From Acidobacteriota bacterium (GTDB taxonomy: Bacteria > Acidobacteriota > Terriglobia > Terriglobales > Acidobacteriaceae): a stretch of DNA of 64,000 nucleotides. A model generated the notes under the pieces. The model was not told where the DNA came from, did no database searches, and saw only the letters and a list, made by a program, of their open reading frames with translations. The position numbers and the translations under genes are program-made. The stretch covers positions 1-64,000 of the forward strand of contig JAJYBU010000018.1 of the NCBI GenBank assembly GCA_021778845.1. Direction: 5' to 3'. This document shows positions 15,672-24,801 of this stretch, piece by piece. Each line of letters begins with the position of its first letter. The stretch's first letter is position 1.

Positions 15672-16163
15672 ATGATTGTTGTGCTGATGGGAGTCAGCGG
15701 GTCAGGGAAGACGACCATTGGAACGCGGCTGGCTGAGCGGTTGCACACCGTGTTCGCCGATGCGGACAGCTATCATTCGCCAGCCAACAAGGCGAAGATG
15801 GCCTCGGGCCAGCCGTTGAACGACGCTGACCGGCAACCATGGCTGGAGACGCTGAACACACTGCTCCGCGGGTGGTTCGAAGGCAGGCAAGGCGGCGTGC
15901 TCGCGTGCTCGGCGTTGAAGGACGCTTACCGCAAGACGCTGGTGCACGAGCTGCCGCCAGATGCGGTGGTCTTTGTCCTGCTCGATGGCTCGAAGGAGCT
16001 TATCGCGGAACGTCTGGCCGAGCGGCAGAATCACTACATGAACCCGAAGCTGCTCGATAGCCAGATGGCAACACTGGAACCGCCGTCGGATGCGCTGAGG
16101 ATCGTCAATGATCGCACGCCAGACGAAGTGGTGGATGAGATTATGAAGCACCTGAACGCGTAA
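15672..16163 (+). CDS. gntK: Gluconokinase (GntK family)
   Basis: This 163-residue P-loop kinase has Walker A G-V-S-G-S-G-K-T-T at about residues 7-15. The family stretches A-D-S-Y-H-S-P-A-N-K-A-K-M and G-Q-P-L-N-D-A-D-R-x-P-W-L follow, then the lid segment R-L-A-E-R-x-N-H-Y-M. It phosphorylates gluconate to 6-phosphogluconate. In a uronate operon it may handle gluconate-like acids made by the following dehydrogenase. Its length matches GntK (about 160-175). It lies 2 bases after uxaE and 11 before the SDR gene. Confidence 0.88.
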   Translation: MIVVLMGVSGSGKTTIGTRLAERLHTVFADADSYHSPANKAKMASGQPLNDADRQPWLETLNTLLRGWFEGRQGGVLACSALKDAYRKTLVHELPPDAVVFVLLDGSKELIAERLAERQNHYMNPKLLDSQMATLEPPSDALRIVNDRTPDEVVDEIMKHLNA

Positions 16164-16174
16164 TAGGAGACACG

Positions 16175-16951
16175 ATGGCATCGAAGTTGTTCGACCTGGC
16201 AGGGAAGTCCGCGGTAGTGGTAGGAGGGACCTCAGGTATTGGTCTCGCCATGGCAATTGGTCTGGCCGAGGCTGGTGCGGATGTGGTCGCAACCAGCCGC
16301 CGTGCTGAGCAGGTTGCTCAGGCCGCGACCGCGATTGAGGCTGCAGGCGGACGGGCGCTGAGGCTCACCTCCGATGTGGCCGACCGCGCCAGCCTGGAAA
16401 GACTCTGCGCGGAGACGATCGCGGCATTCGGCAAGGTCGACATCCTGATTAACTGCGCTGGCAAGATCAAGCGCGCTCCCACGGTGGACTTTCCCGAAGA
16501 TGAGTGGCAGTCGATTATGGATACGAACGTCACCGGCACGTTGCGCTCCTGCCAGATATTTGGCCGGCATATGCTGGAGCGAGGCTATGGGCGGATCATC
16601 AATATCGCTTCGCTGAATACGTTTGTAAGCCTGAAAGAAGTGACTGCGTACGCCTGCTCGAAGGCCGCCGTCGGAGCGCTCACCCGGTCGCTCGCCGTGG
16701 AGTGGAGTGCGCAGGGTGTGACGGTCAATGCGATTGCGCCCGGAGTCTTTCGCACCGCGCTGAATCAGAAGCTGCTCGACGAGAGCGAGCGCGGCAAGGA
16801 ACTGCGCATGCGCACGCCGATGAACCGCTTTGGAAAGACCGAGGAGTTGGTTGGCGCCGCGATCTATCTTGCTTCGGATGCGAGCACCTTCGTGACTGGA
16901 GAGATCCTGGTGGTGGATGGTGGTTTCCTTGCGAGCGGAGTGAATCAATAG
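16175..16951 (+). CDS. Short-chain dehydrogenase of sugar-acid metabolism
   Basis: This 258-residue NAD(P)-dependent SDR has G-G-T-S-G-I-G (about 17-23), N-C-A-G, and the catalytic Ser plus Y-A-C-S-K. Overall it resembles gluconate 5-dehydrogenase, KduD and Bacillus-type fructuronate reductase, which are hard to separate by eye. Next to uxaE, a fructuronate-to-mannonate reductase role would complete the pathway step. Next to gntK, a ketogluconate reductase is equally possible. AGGAG lies 6 bases before the ATG. It is the last gene before a strong terminator. Confidence 0.82.
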   Translation: MASKLFDLAGKSAVVVGGTSGIGLAMAIGLAEAGADVVATSRRAEQVAQAATAIEAAGGRALRLTSDVADRASLERLCAETIAAFGKVDILINCAGKIKRAPTVDFPEDEWQSIMDTNVTGTLRSCQIFGRHMLERGYGRIINIASLNTFVSLKEVTAYACSKAAVGALTRSLAVEWSAQGVTVNAIAPGVFRTALNQKLLDESERGKELRMRTPMNRFGKTEELVGAAIYLASDASTFVTGEILVVDGGFLASGVNQ

Positions 16952-16994
16952 CGTCAGAAGCGTCAACCGCCGGTATTCCAATTGCAATTCCGGG

Positions 16995-17043
16995 ACAATC
17001 CCCTCAACGCCCTTGCGGAACGCAATTGCGTTGAGGGGATTGT
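16995..17043 (+). terminator. Terminator of the pectin operon
   Basis: ACAATCCCCTCAACGC (16995-17010) pairs perfectly with GCGTTGAGGGGATTGT (17028-17043), a 16-bp stem around a 17-base loop, followed by TTTGC. It lies 44 bases after the SDR stop. The remaining sequence to 17304 shows no gene, repeat or convincing RNA. Confidence 0.82.
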
Positions 17044-17304
17044 TTTGCTCAAAGGGCTCGAGCTTGAAGGACACGCAGGTAACATATAGACTTCCATTAG
17101 TCACACTCTTTGGTAACCAAATCGTTCCAGCGGTATTTGCAAGATTGGTACACAATCTGCGAAGAGAGATGAAAAATGCCTAGTGTTGGCGCATTTCCAT
17201 CGCCTCGTTACTGAGTACGCAACAAATTCAATGTGTCCTGCCAAAGCTATTAGCGTTCCTGTTAACCGACGATTATGACCCAGAATTTCGCTTACGCTGG
17301 CTAA

Positions 17305-17637
17305 ATGTTTAAGACCATCTATCTCTCCATTGTCGTGGTCGTACTCATCCTGTCGGGCATCTGGCACCTGTCAGCGCCTGAGTTGACGGAGCGTTGGATC
17401 AGTCGATCCAATGGCATCCGGCTGGTAGGGGCGCTCCTGCTGGAGCTGTCGATTCCCTGTGTGTGGTGGGGTGGAAGATACTATTGGATACTCTTCGCCG
17501 GGTTGACGATCTCGGGTGTCCTTCGGCTGTGTTTTCCGCAGAGCTCGCTCCGCACCCTGTGGCCGACCTACCCCAACTGGGTGCAAGGCTGTCTGCTCGT
17601 TGAAGGCGCAGCGCTTGTATGGGCCCTTCACTCATAG
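17305..17637 (+). CDS. Small inner-membrane protein of unknown function
   Basis: This 110-residue protein has three or four hydrophobic segments: about 5-22, 39-56, 60-76 and a weaker one at 92-108. A conserved-looking W-W-G-G sits at the end of the second. No known family is recognised. It stands alone between the pectin operon terminator and the convergent CHAD gene. Membrane topology is the only support, apart from an intact frame with a plausible ATG start. Confidence 0.5.
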   Translation: MFKTIYLSIVVVVLILSGIWHLSAPELTERWISRSNGIRLVGALLLELSIPCVWWGGRYYWILFAGLTISGVLRLCFPQSSLRTLWPTYPNWVQGCLLVEGAALVWALHS

Positions 17638-17726
17638 TGTCGAGGATCTCCCACTCCGCGCGGAGCGGCCTCTCAATCTGGACGTAGCAAACCTAAATCT
17701 CTCAGAACCCTCTTGCAGCGAATGTG

Positions 17727-18536
17727 TTACGGCATCGGGCAGGCCGATCCTGTCGAGCGCATGGCAACTCTCCAAGCCCGCTCCCGCTCTTCCCGGATAG
17801 CCACTGCAAGCGTCGATTCCTTCCCCAGCAAGGCCTTCGCCTCCTGTGCCAGCAGCAGCAAGTCATGCCATCTCCCAATCGCATCGAGCACCCGTTTTAG
17901 CTTCTTCGCCAGCCGCTGCGCAGGGGTGGACGTGGTCTCCATCTCTGCCAGATAGCGCGCGGCCTTCGCCTGCTTCCGATACAGATGCAGGCTCTCCGGG
18001 CTGGCGTCCTCCAGGTGAAGGGAACTGCGCAGCACAAGGCGTCTGGCCATATTCAGAAGCGAAAGAGGGCGCCAGCCGGTCATCGTGTCCGCAATCGCCC
18101 CAAGCGAGCGTTCCAGCTTCGATTCAGTCTTCCGCACCACCGACGTCAGCTTCTCAGCGGCCTCCTTGCGTTGCCGATGGAGCCGCTCATCGAGTCTCTT
18201 GGCCTCACCCTCCAGCGATTCCTTCCCTTCCACCGATCGAGTGGCCGACGTCTTCGCGATGATCTCTGCAATCAACCTCCGCTGCACGTCCAGGTCGCGG
18301 ACCGGCCCCGCCGCCCGTCTCACCTTCTTTAGCTGGCGCAGCGCCTTTTTTGCGCCAACGCGCAGACGTTCATCCCGTGGATCATCCCCGGTCATCGCAT
18401 GCAGGAATGCTTCAATGCGCCGCACTGCGATTCTCAGGGCATGAACCTCGCGGCTGCCCGGATCTGCACGACACGCAACCAAAGTTCCGGCAAGTTCGAT
18501 GCTGAGCTTCTCAAAGGTGGGGGATGGCGTCACCAT
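17727..18536 (-). CDS. CHAD-domain protein (polyphosphate-associated)
   Basis: This 269-residue, strongly basic, all-helical protein has the CHAD signatures. The first repeat has [10 protein letters not shown] followed by K-K-V-R-R-x-x-G-P-V-R-D-L-D. The second begins [17 protein letters not shown] domains bind polyphosphate through these conserved His, Arg and Lys residues and often accompany CYTH enzymes. A CYTH protein is present separately at 45.1 kb. The ATG at 18536 is used; the frame continues to a TTG with no site. It is divergent from hmgA. Confidence 0.85.
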   Translation of the reverse strand: MVTPSPTFEKLSIELAGTLVACRADPGSREVHALRIAVRRIEAFLHAMTGDDPRDERLRVGAKKALRQLKKVRRAAGPVRDLDVQRRLIAEIIAKTSATRSVEGKESLEGEAKRLDERLHRQRKEAAEKLTSVVRKTESKLERSLGAIADTMTGWRPLSLLNMARRLVLRSSLHLEDASPESLHLYRKQAKAARYLAEMETTSTPAQRLAKKLKRVLDAIGRWHDLLLLAQEAKALLGKESTLAVAIREERERAWRVAMRSTGSACPMP

Positions 18537-18729
18537 GCATCTCAACTTCCCAACGATCGCCCCTAAAGAAAGGAGGCTCGATAGAGAGATGCCAAGCTAC
18601 TCCCGATCGTGGCCCGGCGCAAGCGTTCGCGGAGGCGAGTACCGCCCGCTCTTGACCCGAACGCCAAAACACCGCTCTCCGTGCGATACTTCCGATGCCC
18701 GGATTTCTGGGGTACGGAGGACGTCATTC

Positions 18730-20040
18730 ATGCCCCATCGCGCCAAGCTCATCTATCAGTCAGGATTCGGCAACGAGTTCGCCACGGAGGCGCATGCAGG
18801 CGCGCTTCCCGTCGGCCAGAACTCGCCCCAGAGGCATCCGCTTGGGCTCTATACGGAGCAGGTCAGCGGCTCGGCCTTCTCCGCACCGCGAGGCCTCAAC
18901 CGCCGCACCTGGATGTATCGCATTCGGCCCTCGGTGGTCCACGAGCCCTACGAGCCCTTCCCGGAGGAGACACTCCTGCGCAGCGGCCCCTTCGACGAAG
19001 TTCCAACTCCGCCCAACCAGATGCGCTGGAACCCGTTGCCATTCCCAACCGTTCCCACGGACTTTGTGGAGGGTATGGTCACGCTCGGCGGCAACGGCGA
19101 CCCGGCCGCGCAGGACGGAGTCGGCATCCATATCTACGTCGCCAACGCATCGATGACCGACCGCTACTTCTATAACGCTGACGGCGAAATGCTGATCCTC
19201 CCGCAGCAGGGCGGCCTGCGCATCGCCACCGAGTGCGGCATCCTGGTTGTTGATCCGGGCAAGCTCGCCGTCATTCCGCGCGGCATTAAATTTCACGTCG
19301 AGTTGCTTGACAGCAGAGCCCGCGGCTACATCTGCGAGAACTACGGCCAGCCCTTCCGCCTGCCCGATCTAGGCCCCATCGGCGCGAACGGGCTTGCGAA
19401 TCCGCGCGACTTTCTCACGCCTGTAGCAGCCTTCGACGACGCGGAAGGCGACTTCGAAGTGGTCTCGAAGTTCCTCGGCAGGCTCTGGACCTCGCACTAC
19501 AATCACTCGCCGCTGGACGTCGTTGCGTGGCACGGAAACTACGCGCCCTACGTCTACGACATGGCTCGCTTCAACACCATCAACACGGTGAGCTTCGACC
19601 ATCCTGACCCGTCGATTTTCACAGTGCTCACCTCGCCCTCGCACGTGCACGGCACGCCCAACGTCGACTTCGCCATCTTCCCGCCGCGCTGGCTGGTGGC
19701 CGAGCACACCTTCCGCCCGCCGTGGTTTCATCGCAACATGATGAACGAGTTCATGGGCCTCATCCACGGCGAGTACGACGCCAAGGCCGAGGGCTTCCTA
19801 CCTGGCGGCGCCAGCCTCCACAACTGCATGTCCGGCCACGGCCCGGACGCAGAAACCTTCGAGCGTGCCACCTCCGCCGACCTCAAGCCCCACTCCATCG
19901 CCGATACACTCGCCTTCATGTTCGAGACGCGCATGGCAGTTCGTCCCACGCGTTACGCACTCGAAGAAAAGATCCTGCAGCACGAATATTACGAATGTTG
20001 GCAGGGGCTGAAACGCCACTACCCCGGCCGCGCATCATAA
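18730..20040 (+). CDS. hmgA: Homogentisate 1,2-dioxygenase
   Basis: This 436-residue iron enzyme opens homogentisate to maleylacetoacetate in tyrosine breakdown. The start [10 protein letters not shown] is a family hallmark. The iron-site region [14 protein letters not shown] with [11 protein letters not shown] follows near residues 335-375. The ATG at 18730 follows GGAGG by 9 bases; the frame is open to 18499 but that part does not resemble the family. It starts a rightward set hmgA-fahA-hpd-scoA-scoB with short gaps (7, 88, 14 and 3 bases). No maleylacetoacetate isomerase gene is present in the set. Confidence 0.96.
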   Translation: MPHRAKLIYQSGFGNEFATEAHAGALPVGQNSPQRHPLGLYTEQVSGSAFSAPRGLNRRTWMYRIRPSVVHEPYEPFPEETLLRSGPFDEVPTPPNQMRWNPLPFPTVPTDFVEGMVTLGGNGDPAAQDGVGIHIYVANASMTDRYFYNADGEMLILPQQGGLRIATECGILVVDPGKLAVIPRGIKFHVELLDSRARGYICENYGQPFRLPDLGPIGANGLANPRDFLTPVAAFDDAEGDFEVVSKFLGRLWTSHYNHSPLDVVAWHGNYAPYVYDMARFNTINTVSFDHPDPSIFTVLTSPSHVHGTPNVDFAIFPPRWLVAEHTFRPPWFHRNMMNEFMGLIHGEYDAKAEGFLPGGASLHNCMSGHGPDAETFERATSADLKPHSIADTLAFMFETRMAVRPTRYALEEKILQHEYYECWQGLKRHYPGRAS

Positions 20041-20047
20041 CCTCATT

Positions 20048-21409
20048 ATGGACACACATCCCGCGCCAGATTTCTGGACACGCAAGAGTTGGGTTGGCAC
20101 CGCCAATGATGCATCGGTGGGCTTCCCTCTGCAATCCCTTCCGTATTGTTCCTTCGTCCCGACGGCGACCCCCGGTGCCGATGCACATCTCGGCGTCGGC
20201 ATCGGCTCCTTCATCCTCGACCTCGACACGCTCAGCCGCATCGGACTGCTTCACTCGCTGGCACCGGAGGTTCAGGCCGCGTGCGTAGCTCCGCAACTCA
20301 ACGCCCTGATGCGCTGCGGTCCGGCCGCGTGGTCGGCTCTTCGCCAGCGCTTGTTTGATCTGCTGAAGGACGACGCGACGCCCGGCGAGCGTGAAGAAGG
20401 TCATCCTGCCGACGACCAGCGCCGCACCGTCGCGTCGTCGATGGTGCCCATGACGCGCGCCATCTTCCACAAGCCCGTCGCCACTGAAAACTACACCGAC
20501 TTTTACGCTTCCATCCACCACGCCACGAACGTCGGCAAGATCTTCCGTCCCGACCACCCGCTGCTGCCCAACTACCACTGGCTCCCCATCGGCTACCACG
20601 GTCGCGTCTCCTCGCTGATCGTCAGCGACACGCCCGTCCGTCGCCCCTGCGGGCAATTCAAATTTCTCGCCGAGGACACCCCGGTCTTCCAGCCCACCGC
20701 CCAGCTTGACTACGAACTCGAAGTTGCAGCCTACGTCGGCACCGGTAATCCGCTCGGCACCCGCGTCCACATCGCCGCAGCGGAGGAGCATCTCTTCGGC
20801 CTCTCGCTGCTCAACGACTGGTCCGCCCGCGACATCCAGGCCTGGGAGTACCAGCCCCTTGGCCCTTTCCTCGGCAAGAGCTTTGCCACCTCTGTCTCTC
20901 CGTGGGTTATCCCTATGGCCGCGCTCGCTCCCTACCGAGCTGCCCTCATGCCTCGGTCCGCTGACGTCCCTGCGCCCCTTCCGTACCTCACCGAGCCTGC
21001 GTCCGCATCGTCCAGCTTTGACATCACCGTTGAAGTCCTGCTCTCCACCTCGCACATGCGCGAGGACGGCCTCGCTCCGGTGCGTCTCAGCACCGGCAAT
21101 CTCCGCGACCTCCACTGGTCCTTCGCGCAGATGCTCACGCACCACACCAGCAACGGGTGCAACCTGGTTTCCGGCGACATCCTCGCCAGCGGCACGATCT
21201 CAGGCCCCACGCCCGACTCGCTTGGCTGTCTGCTCGAGATCACCCAGCGCGGCCGATCGCCGCTCCGCCTCGCCACCGGCGAAGTCCGTGAATTTCTCGC
21301 CGACGGCGACGAGATTATCCTTCGCGGCTACTGCGAACGCGAAGGCCTTCCCCGCATCACCTTCGGTGAATGTCGCGGCACCATTCTTCCCGCCATCACC
21401 GTCAGTTGA
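20048..21409 (+). CDS. fahA: Fumarylacetoacetase
   Basis: This 453-residue enzyme hydrolyses fumarylacetoacetate to fumarate and acetoacetate, the last tyrosine-degradation step. Recognised segments are Y-T-D-F-Y-A-S-I-H-H-A, L-P-I-G-Y-H-G-R-x-S-S, D-Y-E-L-E-V-A-A-Y-V-G with the metal-binding Glu residues, and N-D-W-S-A-R-D-I-Q-A-W-E. The length (about 420-450) is typical. It begins 7 bases after hmgA. Its product acetoacetate is the substrate for the CoA transferase encoded two genes downstream. Confidence 0.96.
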   Translation: MDTHPAPDFWTRKSWVGTANDASVGFPLQSLPYCSFVPTATPGADAHLGVGIGSFILDLDTLSRIGLLHSLAPEVQAACVAPQLNALMRCGPAAWSALRQRLFDLLKDDATPGEREEGHPADDQRRTVASSMVPMTRAIFHKPVATENYTDFYASIHHATNVGKIFRPDHPLLPNYHWLPIGYHGRVSSLIVSDTPVRRPCGQFKFLAEDTPVFQPTAQLDYELEVAAYVGTGNPLGTRVHIAAAEEHLFGLSLLNDWSARDIQAWEYQPLGPFLGKSFATSVSPWVIPMAALAPYRAALMPRSADVPAPLPYLTEPASASSSFDITVEVLLSTSHMREDGLAPVRLSTGNLRDLHWSFAQMLTHHTSNGCNLVSGDILASGTISGPTPDSLGCLLEITQRGRSPLRLATGEVREFLADGDEIILRGYCEREGLPRITFGECRGTILPAITVS

Positions 21410-21497
21410 CATCCAGCCGACCGAAGATACATCCTTCAGAGGACCCGGAGCGGCCCCTCAGCGAGCCGCCCAAACCCGTGCCAAAGGAGAACCCACC

Positions 21498-22622
21498 ATG
21501 GCCACGCTCACCCAGCAGGCTCCCGCGATCGCCACCGACTTCCTGCCGCTCAACGGCACCGACCACGTCGAATTCTTTGTCGGCAACGCTCGCCAGGCGG
21601 CCTACTTCTACCGCGTCGCCTTTGGTATGAAGCTCATTGCCTACGCCGGCCCCGAGACCGGCCGCCGCGACCGCGCCTCCTACGTGCTGCAGCAGGGCAA
21701 GATCCGCTTTGTCCTCACCACCGCCCTCCGTTCCGACTCCGAGATCGCCCGCCACGTCGCCAAACATGGGGACGGCGTCCGCGCCATCGCTCTCTGGGTC
21801 GATGACGCTGCCAGCGCCTGGCGCGAGACCACCGCCCGCGGTGCACAATCCGTGCAGGAGCCCACCACCCTCTCCGACGAGCACGGCTCCGTCACCATCT
21901 CCAGCATCGCAGCCTATGGCGATACGCTCCACACCTTCGTGGAGCGCAAAAACTACTCCGGCATCTTCTTTCCGGGGTATCACGCAACGCAGGAAGACAC
22001 CATTGCCCGTCCCGTCGGGCTGCTGCACATCGACCACATCGTCGGCAACGTCGGCTGGAACGCCATGAACCGTTGGGTCGAGTTCTACTCGCACGTCATG
22101 GGCTTCTCCCTCTATCAGCACTTCGACGACAACGACATCTCCACCGAGTACTCCGCGTTGATGTCGAAGGTGATGGCCAACGCCAACGGCTACGTGAAGT
22201 TCCCCATCAATGAGCCCGCCGAAGGCCGCCGCAAATCGCAGATCGAGGAGTACCTCGACTTCTATGATGGCCCCGGCGTCCAGCATCTCGCGCTCGCCAC
22301 GCACGACATTCTCGCCACCGTCGCCAGCCTGCAGCAGCAGGGCGTCAGCTTTCTCACCGTTCCTCATACTTACTACACCGAGCTACAGGCCCGCGTCGGC
22401 AAGATCGACGAACCGCTCGATGAACTTGAGCGTCTCGGCATCCTCGTCGACCGCGACAACGAAGGCTACATGCTGCAAATCTTCACCAAGCCCGTCGAAG
22501 ATCGCCCCACGCTCTTCTTCGAGATCATCCAGCGGAAAGGCAGCCGCAGCTTCGGCAAGGGTAACTTCAAGGCCCTCTTCGAGGCCATAGAAAGAGAGCA
22601 GGAAGCTCGTGGAAACTTATAG
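21498..22622 (+). CDS. hpd: 4-hydroxyphenylpyruvate dioxygenase
   Basis: This 374-residue VOC-fold iron enzyme makes homogentisate from 4-hydroxyphenylpyruvate. The 2-His-1-Glu iron site is visible as His180 (H-I-D-H-I-V), His263 (V-Q-H-L-A-L) and Glu342 (F-F-E-I-I-Q). The C-terminal F-G-K-G-N-F-K-A-L-F-E helix gates the active site. The ATG at 21498 follows GGAG by 9 bases; the same frame is open upstream over fahA but not as real protein. Gene order runs opposite to the reaction order (hmgA, fahA, hpd). Confidence 0.97.
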   Translation: MATLTQQAPAIATDFLPLNGTDHVEFFVGNARQAAYFYRVAFGMKLIAYAGPETGRRDRASYVLQQGKIRFVLTTALRSDSEIARHVAKHGDGVRAIALWVDDAASAWRETTARGAQSVQEPTTLSDEHGSVTISSIAAYGDTLHTFVERKNYSGIFFPGYHATQEDTIARPVGLLHIDHIVGNVGWNAMNRWVEFYSHVMGFSLYQHFDDNDISTEYSALMSKVMANANGYVKFPINEPAEGRRKSQIEEYLDFYDGPGVQHLALATHDILATVASLQQQGVSFLTVPHTYYTELQARVGKIDEPLDELERLGILVDRDNEGYMLQIFTKPVEDRPTLFFEIIQRKGSRSFGKGNFKALFEAIEREQEARGNL

Positions 22623-22636
22623 ACAGCAGGACGCCC

Positions 22637-23359
22637 GTGGCAATCTCTAGCAGTTCAGGTCTGAACAAACTCTATCCCGACGCCCGCACGGCTCTTGCAG
22701 ACATTGTGCGTGACGATATGCTCTTCGCCATTGGTGGCTTCGGCCTCTGCGGCATCCCCGAAGCCCTCATCGCAGCACTGCGCGACACTGGAGCACGCAA
22801 CCTCACCATCGCCAGCAACAACGCAGGCGTTGATAACTGGGGCATCGGCCTGCTCCTGCAAACCCATCAGGTCAAGAAGATGATCTCCAGCTATGTTGGC
22901 GAGAACGCCGAGTTCGAGCGCCAATACCTCGTTGGCGAGCTCGATGTCGAATTCTCCCCGCAGGGTACGCTCGCCGAACGTCTGCGAGCCGGCGGCGCTG
23001 GCATTCCCGGCTTCTACACCCGCACCGGCGTTGGCACTCTGGTCGCCGAAGGCAAGGAGCACAAGGACTTTGACGGCCACACCTACATCCTGGAGCGAGG
23101 CATCGTCGCCGACATCGCGCTGGTAAAAGCCTGGAAGGCCGACACACTCGGCAACCTCATCTACCGCCGCACCGCGCGCAACTTCAACCCCAATGCGGCC
23201 ACCTGCGGCAAGATCACCGTTGCCGAAGCGGAGATCATTGTCCAGCCCGGCGAACTCGACCCCGACGAGGTTCATACTCCCGGCATCTTTGTCCACCGCC
23301 TCGTTCACAATCCCCATCCCGAAAAGCGCATCGAAAAAATCACCACGCGAGAGGCCTGA
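22637..23359 (+). CDS. scoA: 3-oxoacid CoA-transferase, subunit A
   Basis: This 240-residue alpha subunit has the family stretch G-G-F-G-L-C-G-I-P near residue 32 and F-Y-T-R-T-G-V-G-T near 131. With ScoB it moves CoA from succinyl-CoA (or another acyl-CoA) to acetoacetate, giving acetoacetyl-CoA for thiolysis. The start is a GTG 14 bases after hpd. It sits where the tyrosine set meets the leucine-type cluster, both of which yield acetoacetate. Confidence 0.93.
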   Translation: MAISSSSGLNKLYPDARTALADIVRDDMLFAIGGFGLCGIPEALIAALRDTGARNLTIASNNAGVDNWGIGLLLQTHQVKKMISSYVGENAEFERQYLVGELDVEFSPQGTLAERLRAGGAGIPGFYTRTGVGTLVAEGKEHKDFDGHTYILERGIVADIALVKAWKADTLGNLIYRRTARNFNPNAATCGKITVAEAEIIVQPGELDPDEVHTPGIFVHRLVHNPHPEKRIEKITTREA

Positions 23360-23362
23360 CCC

Positions 23363-23995
23363 ATGCCCTGGACACGTAATCAGATGGCCGCACGCGCCGC
23401 CCTCGAACTCCGCGACGGATTCTACGTCAACCTCGGCATCGGCATCCCCACGCTCGTCTGCAACTACATTCCCGCCGGCATCACGGTCACACTGCAATCG
23501 GAAAACGGACTGCTTGGCATGGGCCCATTTCCACTCGCCTCCGAGGTTGATGCCGACCTCATTAACGCCGGCAAAGAGACGGTCACCTTCATCCCCGGAG
23601 CGTCGACATTTTCCAGTGCCGACTCGTTTGCAATGATCCGCGGCGGCCACGTCGACATCGCCATCCTCGGCGCCATGCAGGTCTCCGAGCACGGCGACCT
23701 GGCCAACTGGATGATCCCCGGCAAGCGCGTCAAAGGCATGGGCGGAGCGATGGATCTGGTCTCGGGCGTCCGCCGCGTTCTGGTCATCATGGAGCACTCC
23801 GCGCAGGGCAGCCCCAAACTCCTCCCGGCCTGCACGCTGCCCCTCACCGGCGCGGGCGTCGTCAACCGCATCATCACCGACCTTGGAGTCTTCGACATTA
23901 TCCCCACCGGCTTCGCAGCCGTCGAACTAGCCCCCGACGTAACTCCCGAGCAGGTCCAGCAGGCCACCGGAGCCCCCGTCCACTTCAGCCACTGA
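23363..23995 (+). CDS. scoB: 3-oxoacid CoA-transferase, subunit B
   Basis: This 210-residue beta subunit carries the catalytic Glu in S-E-N-G-L-L-G-M-G (about residues 50-53). The family segments G-I-G-I-P-T-L-V and [13 protein letters not shown] are also present. The start is 3 bases after scoA, so the subunits are co-translated. It ends 2 bases before the stop codon of the convergent hydratase gene. Confidence 0.94.
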   Translation: MPWTRNQMAARAALELRDGFYVNLGIGIPTLVCNYIPAGITVTLQSENGLLGMGPFPLASEVDADLINAGKETVTFIPGASTFSSADSFAMIRGGHVDIAILGAMQVSEHGDLANWMIPGKRVKGMGGAMDLVSGVRRVLVIMEHSAQGSPKLLPACTLPLTGAGVVNRIITDLGVFDIIPTGFAAVELAPDVTPEQVQQATGAPVHFSH

Positions 23996-23997
23996 CC

Positions 23998-24792
23998 TTA
24001 ACTCTCGCCGTCCGCGCCGGCCCAAACCGGTTTCCGCTTCTCCAGAAACGCCGTCACACCCTCATAGAAATCTGCCGTCTCTCGCGATCCCGCATTCGCC
24101 TCCATTCCCAGCTCGATCGCGACATCCAGCCACGTCTTACGCTGCGCAGCCAGCAACCGCTTGGTCGCGCGCACGCTCTCCGGACTATTCGCAGCCAGCA
24201 CCTCCGCCAGCGCCCGCACCCGAGTTCCCAAATCCTCCGCAGCGACGACCTCGTTCACCAAACCCAGACGATACGCCTCTGCCGCGTCGAACAGCCGCCC
24301 AGTCAGCAATAGCCCTCGTGCCTGCTTCTCCCCAATCTGCAGCACCAGGTACGCCGAAACCAGCGCCGGCACGAACCCGATGCGCGCCTCGGTATACCCG
24401 AACTTCGCCCCCGGCACTGCCAGCGTAAAGTCGCAGATCGTCGCAAGGCCTGTACCTCCCGCGACCGCTGCCCCATGCACGGCCGCAATCGTGGCCTTCG
24501 GCAGCTCATACAGTGTCCGAAACAGCCGTGCCACCCGCTCTGCATCCTCGCGATGCTCCGCCGCGCTCTTCTCCTTTGCCTTCTGCAGCACGGACAGATC
24601 CAGGCCTGAGCAGAACGCCTCGCCTGCTCCTTCCAGTACCACCACCCGGCACGCACTCGCCGCCGCGTCATCGAGCGCCGCAATCAATTCATTCTGCATT
24701 TGCGGCGTCATGGCATTACGCCGCTCCGGCCGGTTCAGCCGAATCGTCCGCACCCAACCGTCCTCTGCCACCACAATCGTCTCGTAGCTCAA
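23998..24792 (-). CDS. liuC: Enoyl-CoA hydratase, methylglutaconyl-CoA hydratase (LiuC) type
   Basis: This 264-residue crotonase-fold enzyme has the oxyanion segments A-F-C-S-G-L-D-L and A-G-G-T-G-L-A. The first catalytic Glu of classical hydratases (G-G-x-x-E-L) is Gly here, while the second Glu is kept in Y-T-E-A-R-I-G. To my knowledge this variation also occurs in LiuC-type methylglutaconyl-CoA hydratases, which fits the neighbours. It would convert 3-methylglutaconyl-CoA to HMG-CoA. It lies 9 bases downstream of the lyase gene in a leftward cluster. Confidence 0.78.
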   Translation of the reverse strand: MSYETIVVAEDGWVRTIRLNRPERRNAMTPQMQNELIAALDDAAASACRVVVLEGAGEAFCSGLDLSVLQKAKEKSAAEHREDAERVARLFRTLYELPKATIAAVHGAAVAGGTGLATICDFTLAVPGAKFGYTEARIGFVPALVSAYLVLQIGEKQARGLLLTGRLFDAAEAYRLGLVNEVVAAEDLGTRVRALAEVLAANSPESVRATKRLLAAQRKTWLDVAIELGMEANAGSRETADFYEGVTAFLEKRKPVWAGADGES

Positions 24793-24801
24793 GCCGTTCT
24801 C

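Noticed and set aside
19916-21145. Long leftward frame over hmgA/fahA
   Set aside because: It overlaps two unmistakable genes, and its composition is repetitive Gly/Arg/Val as in shadow frames.
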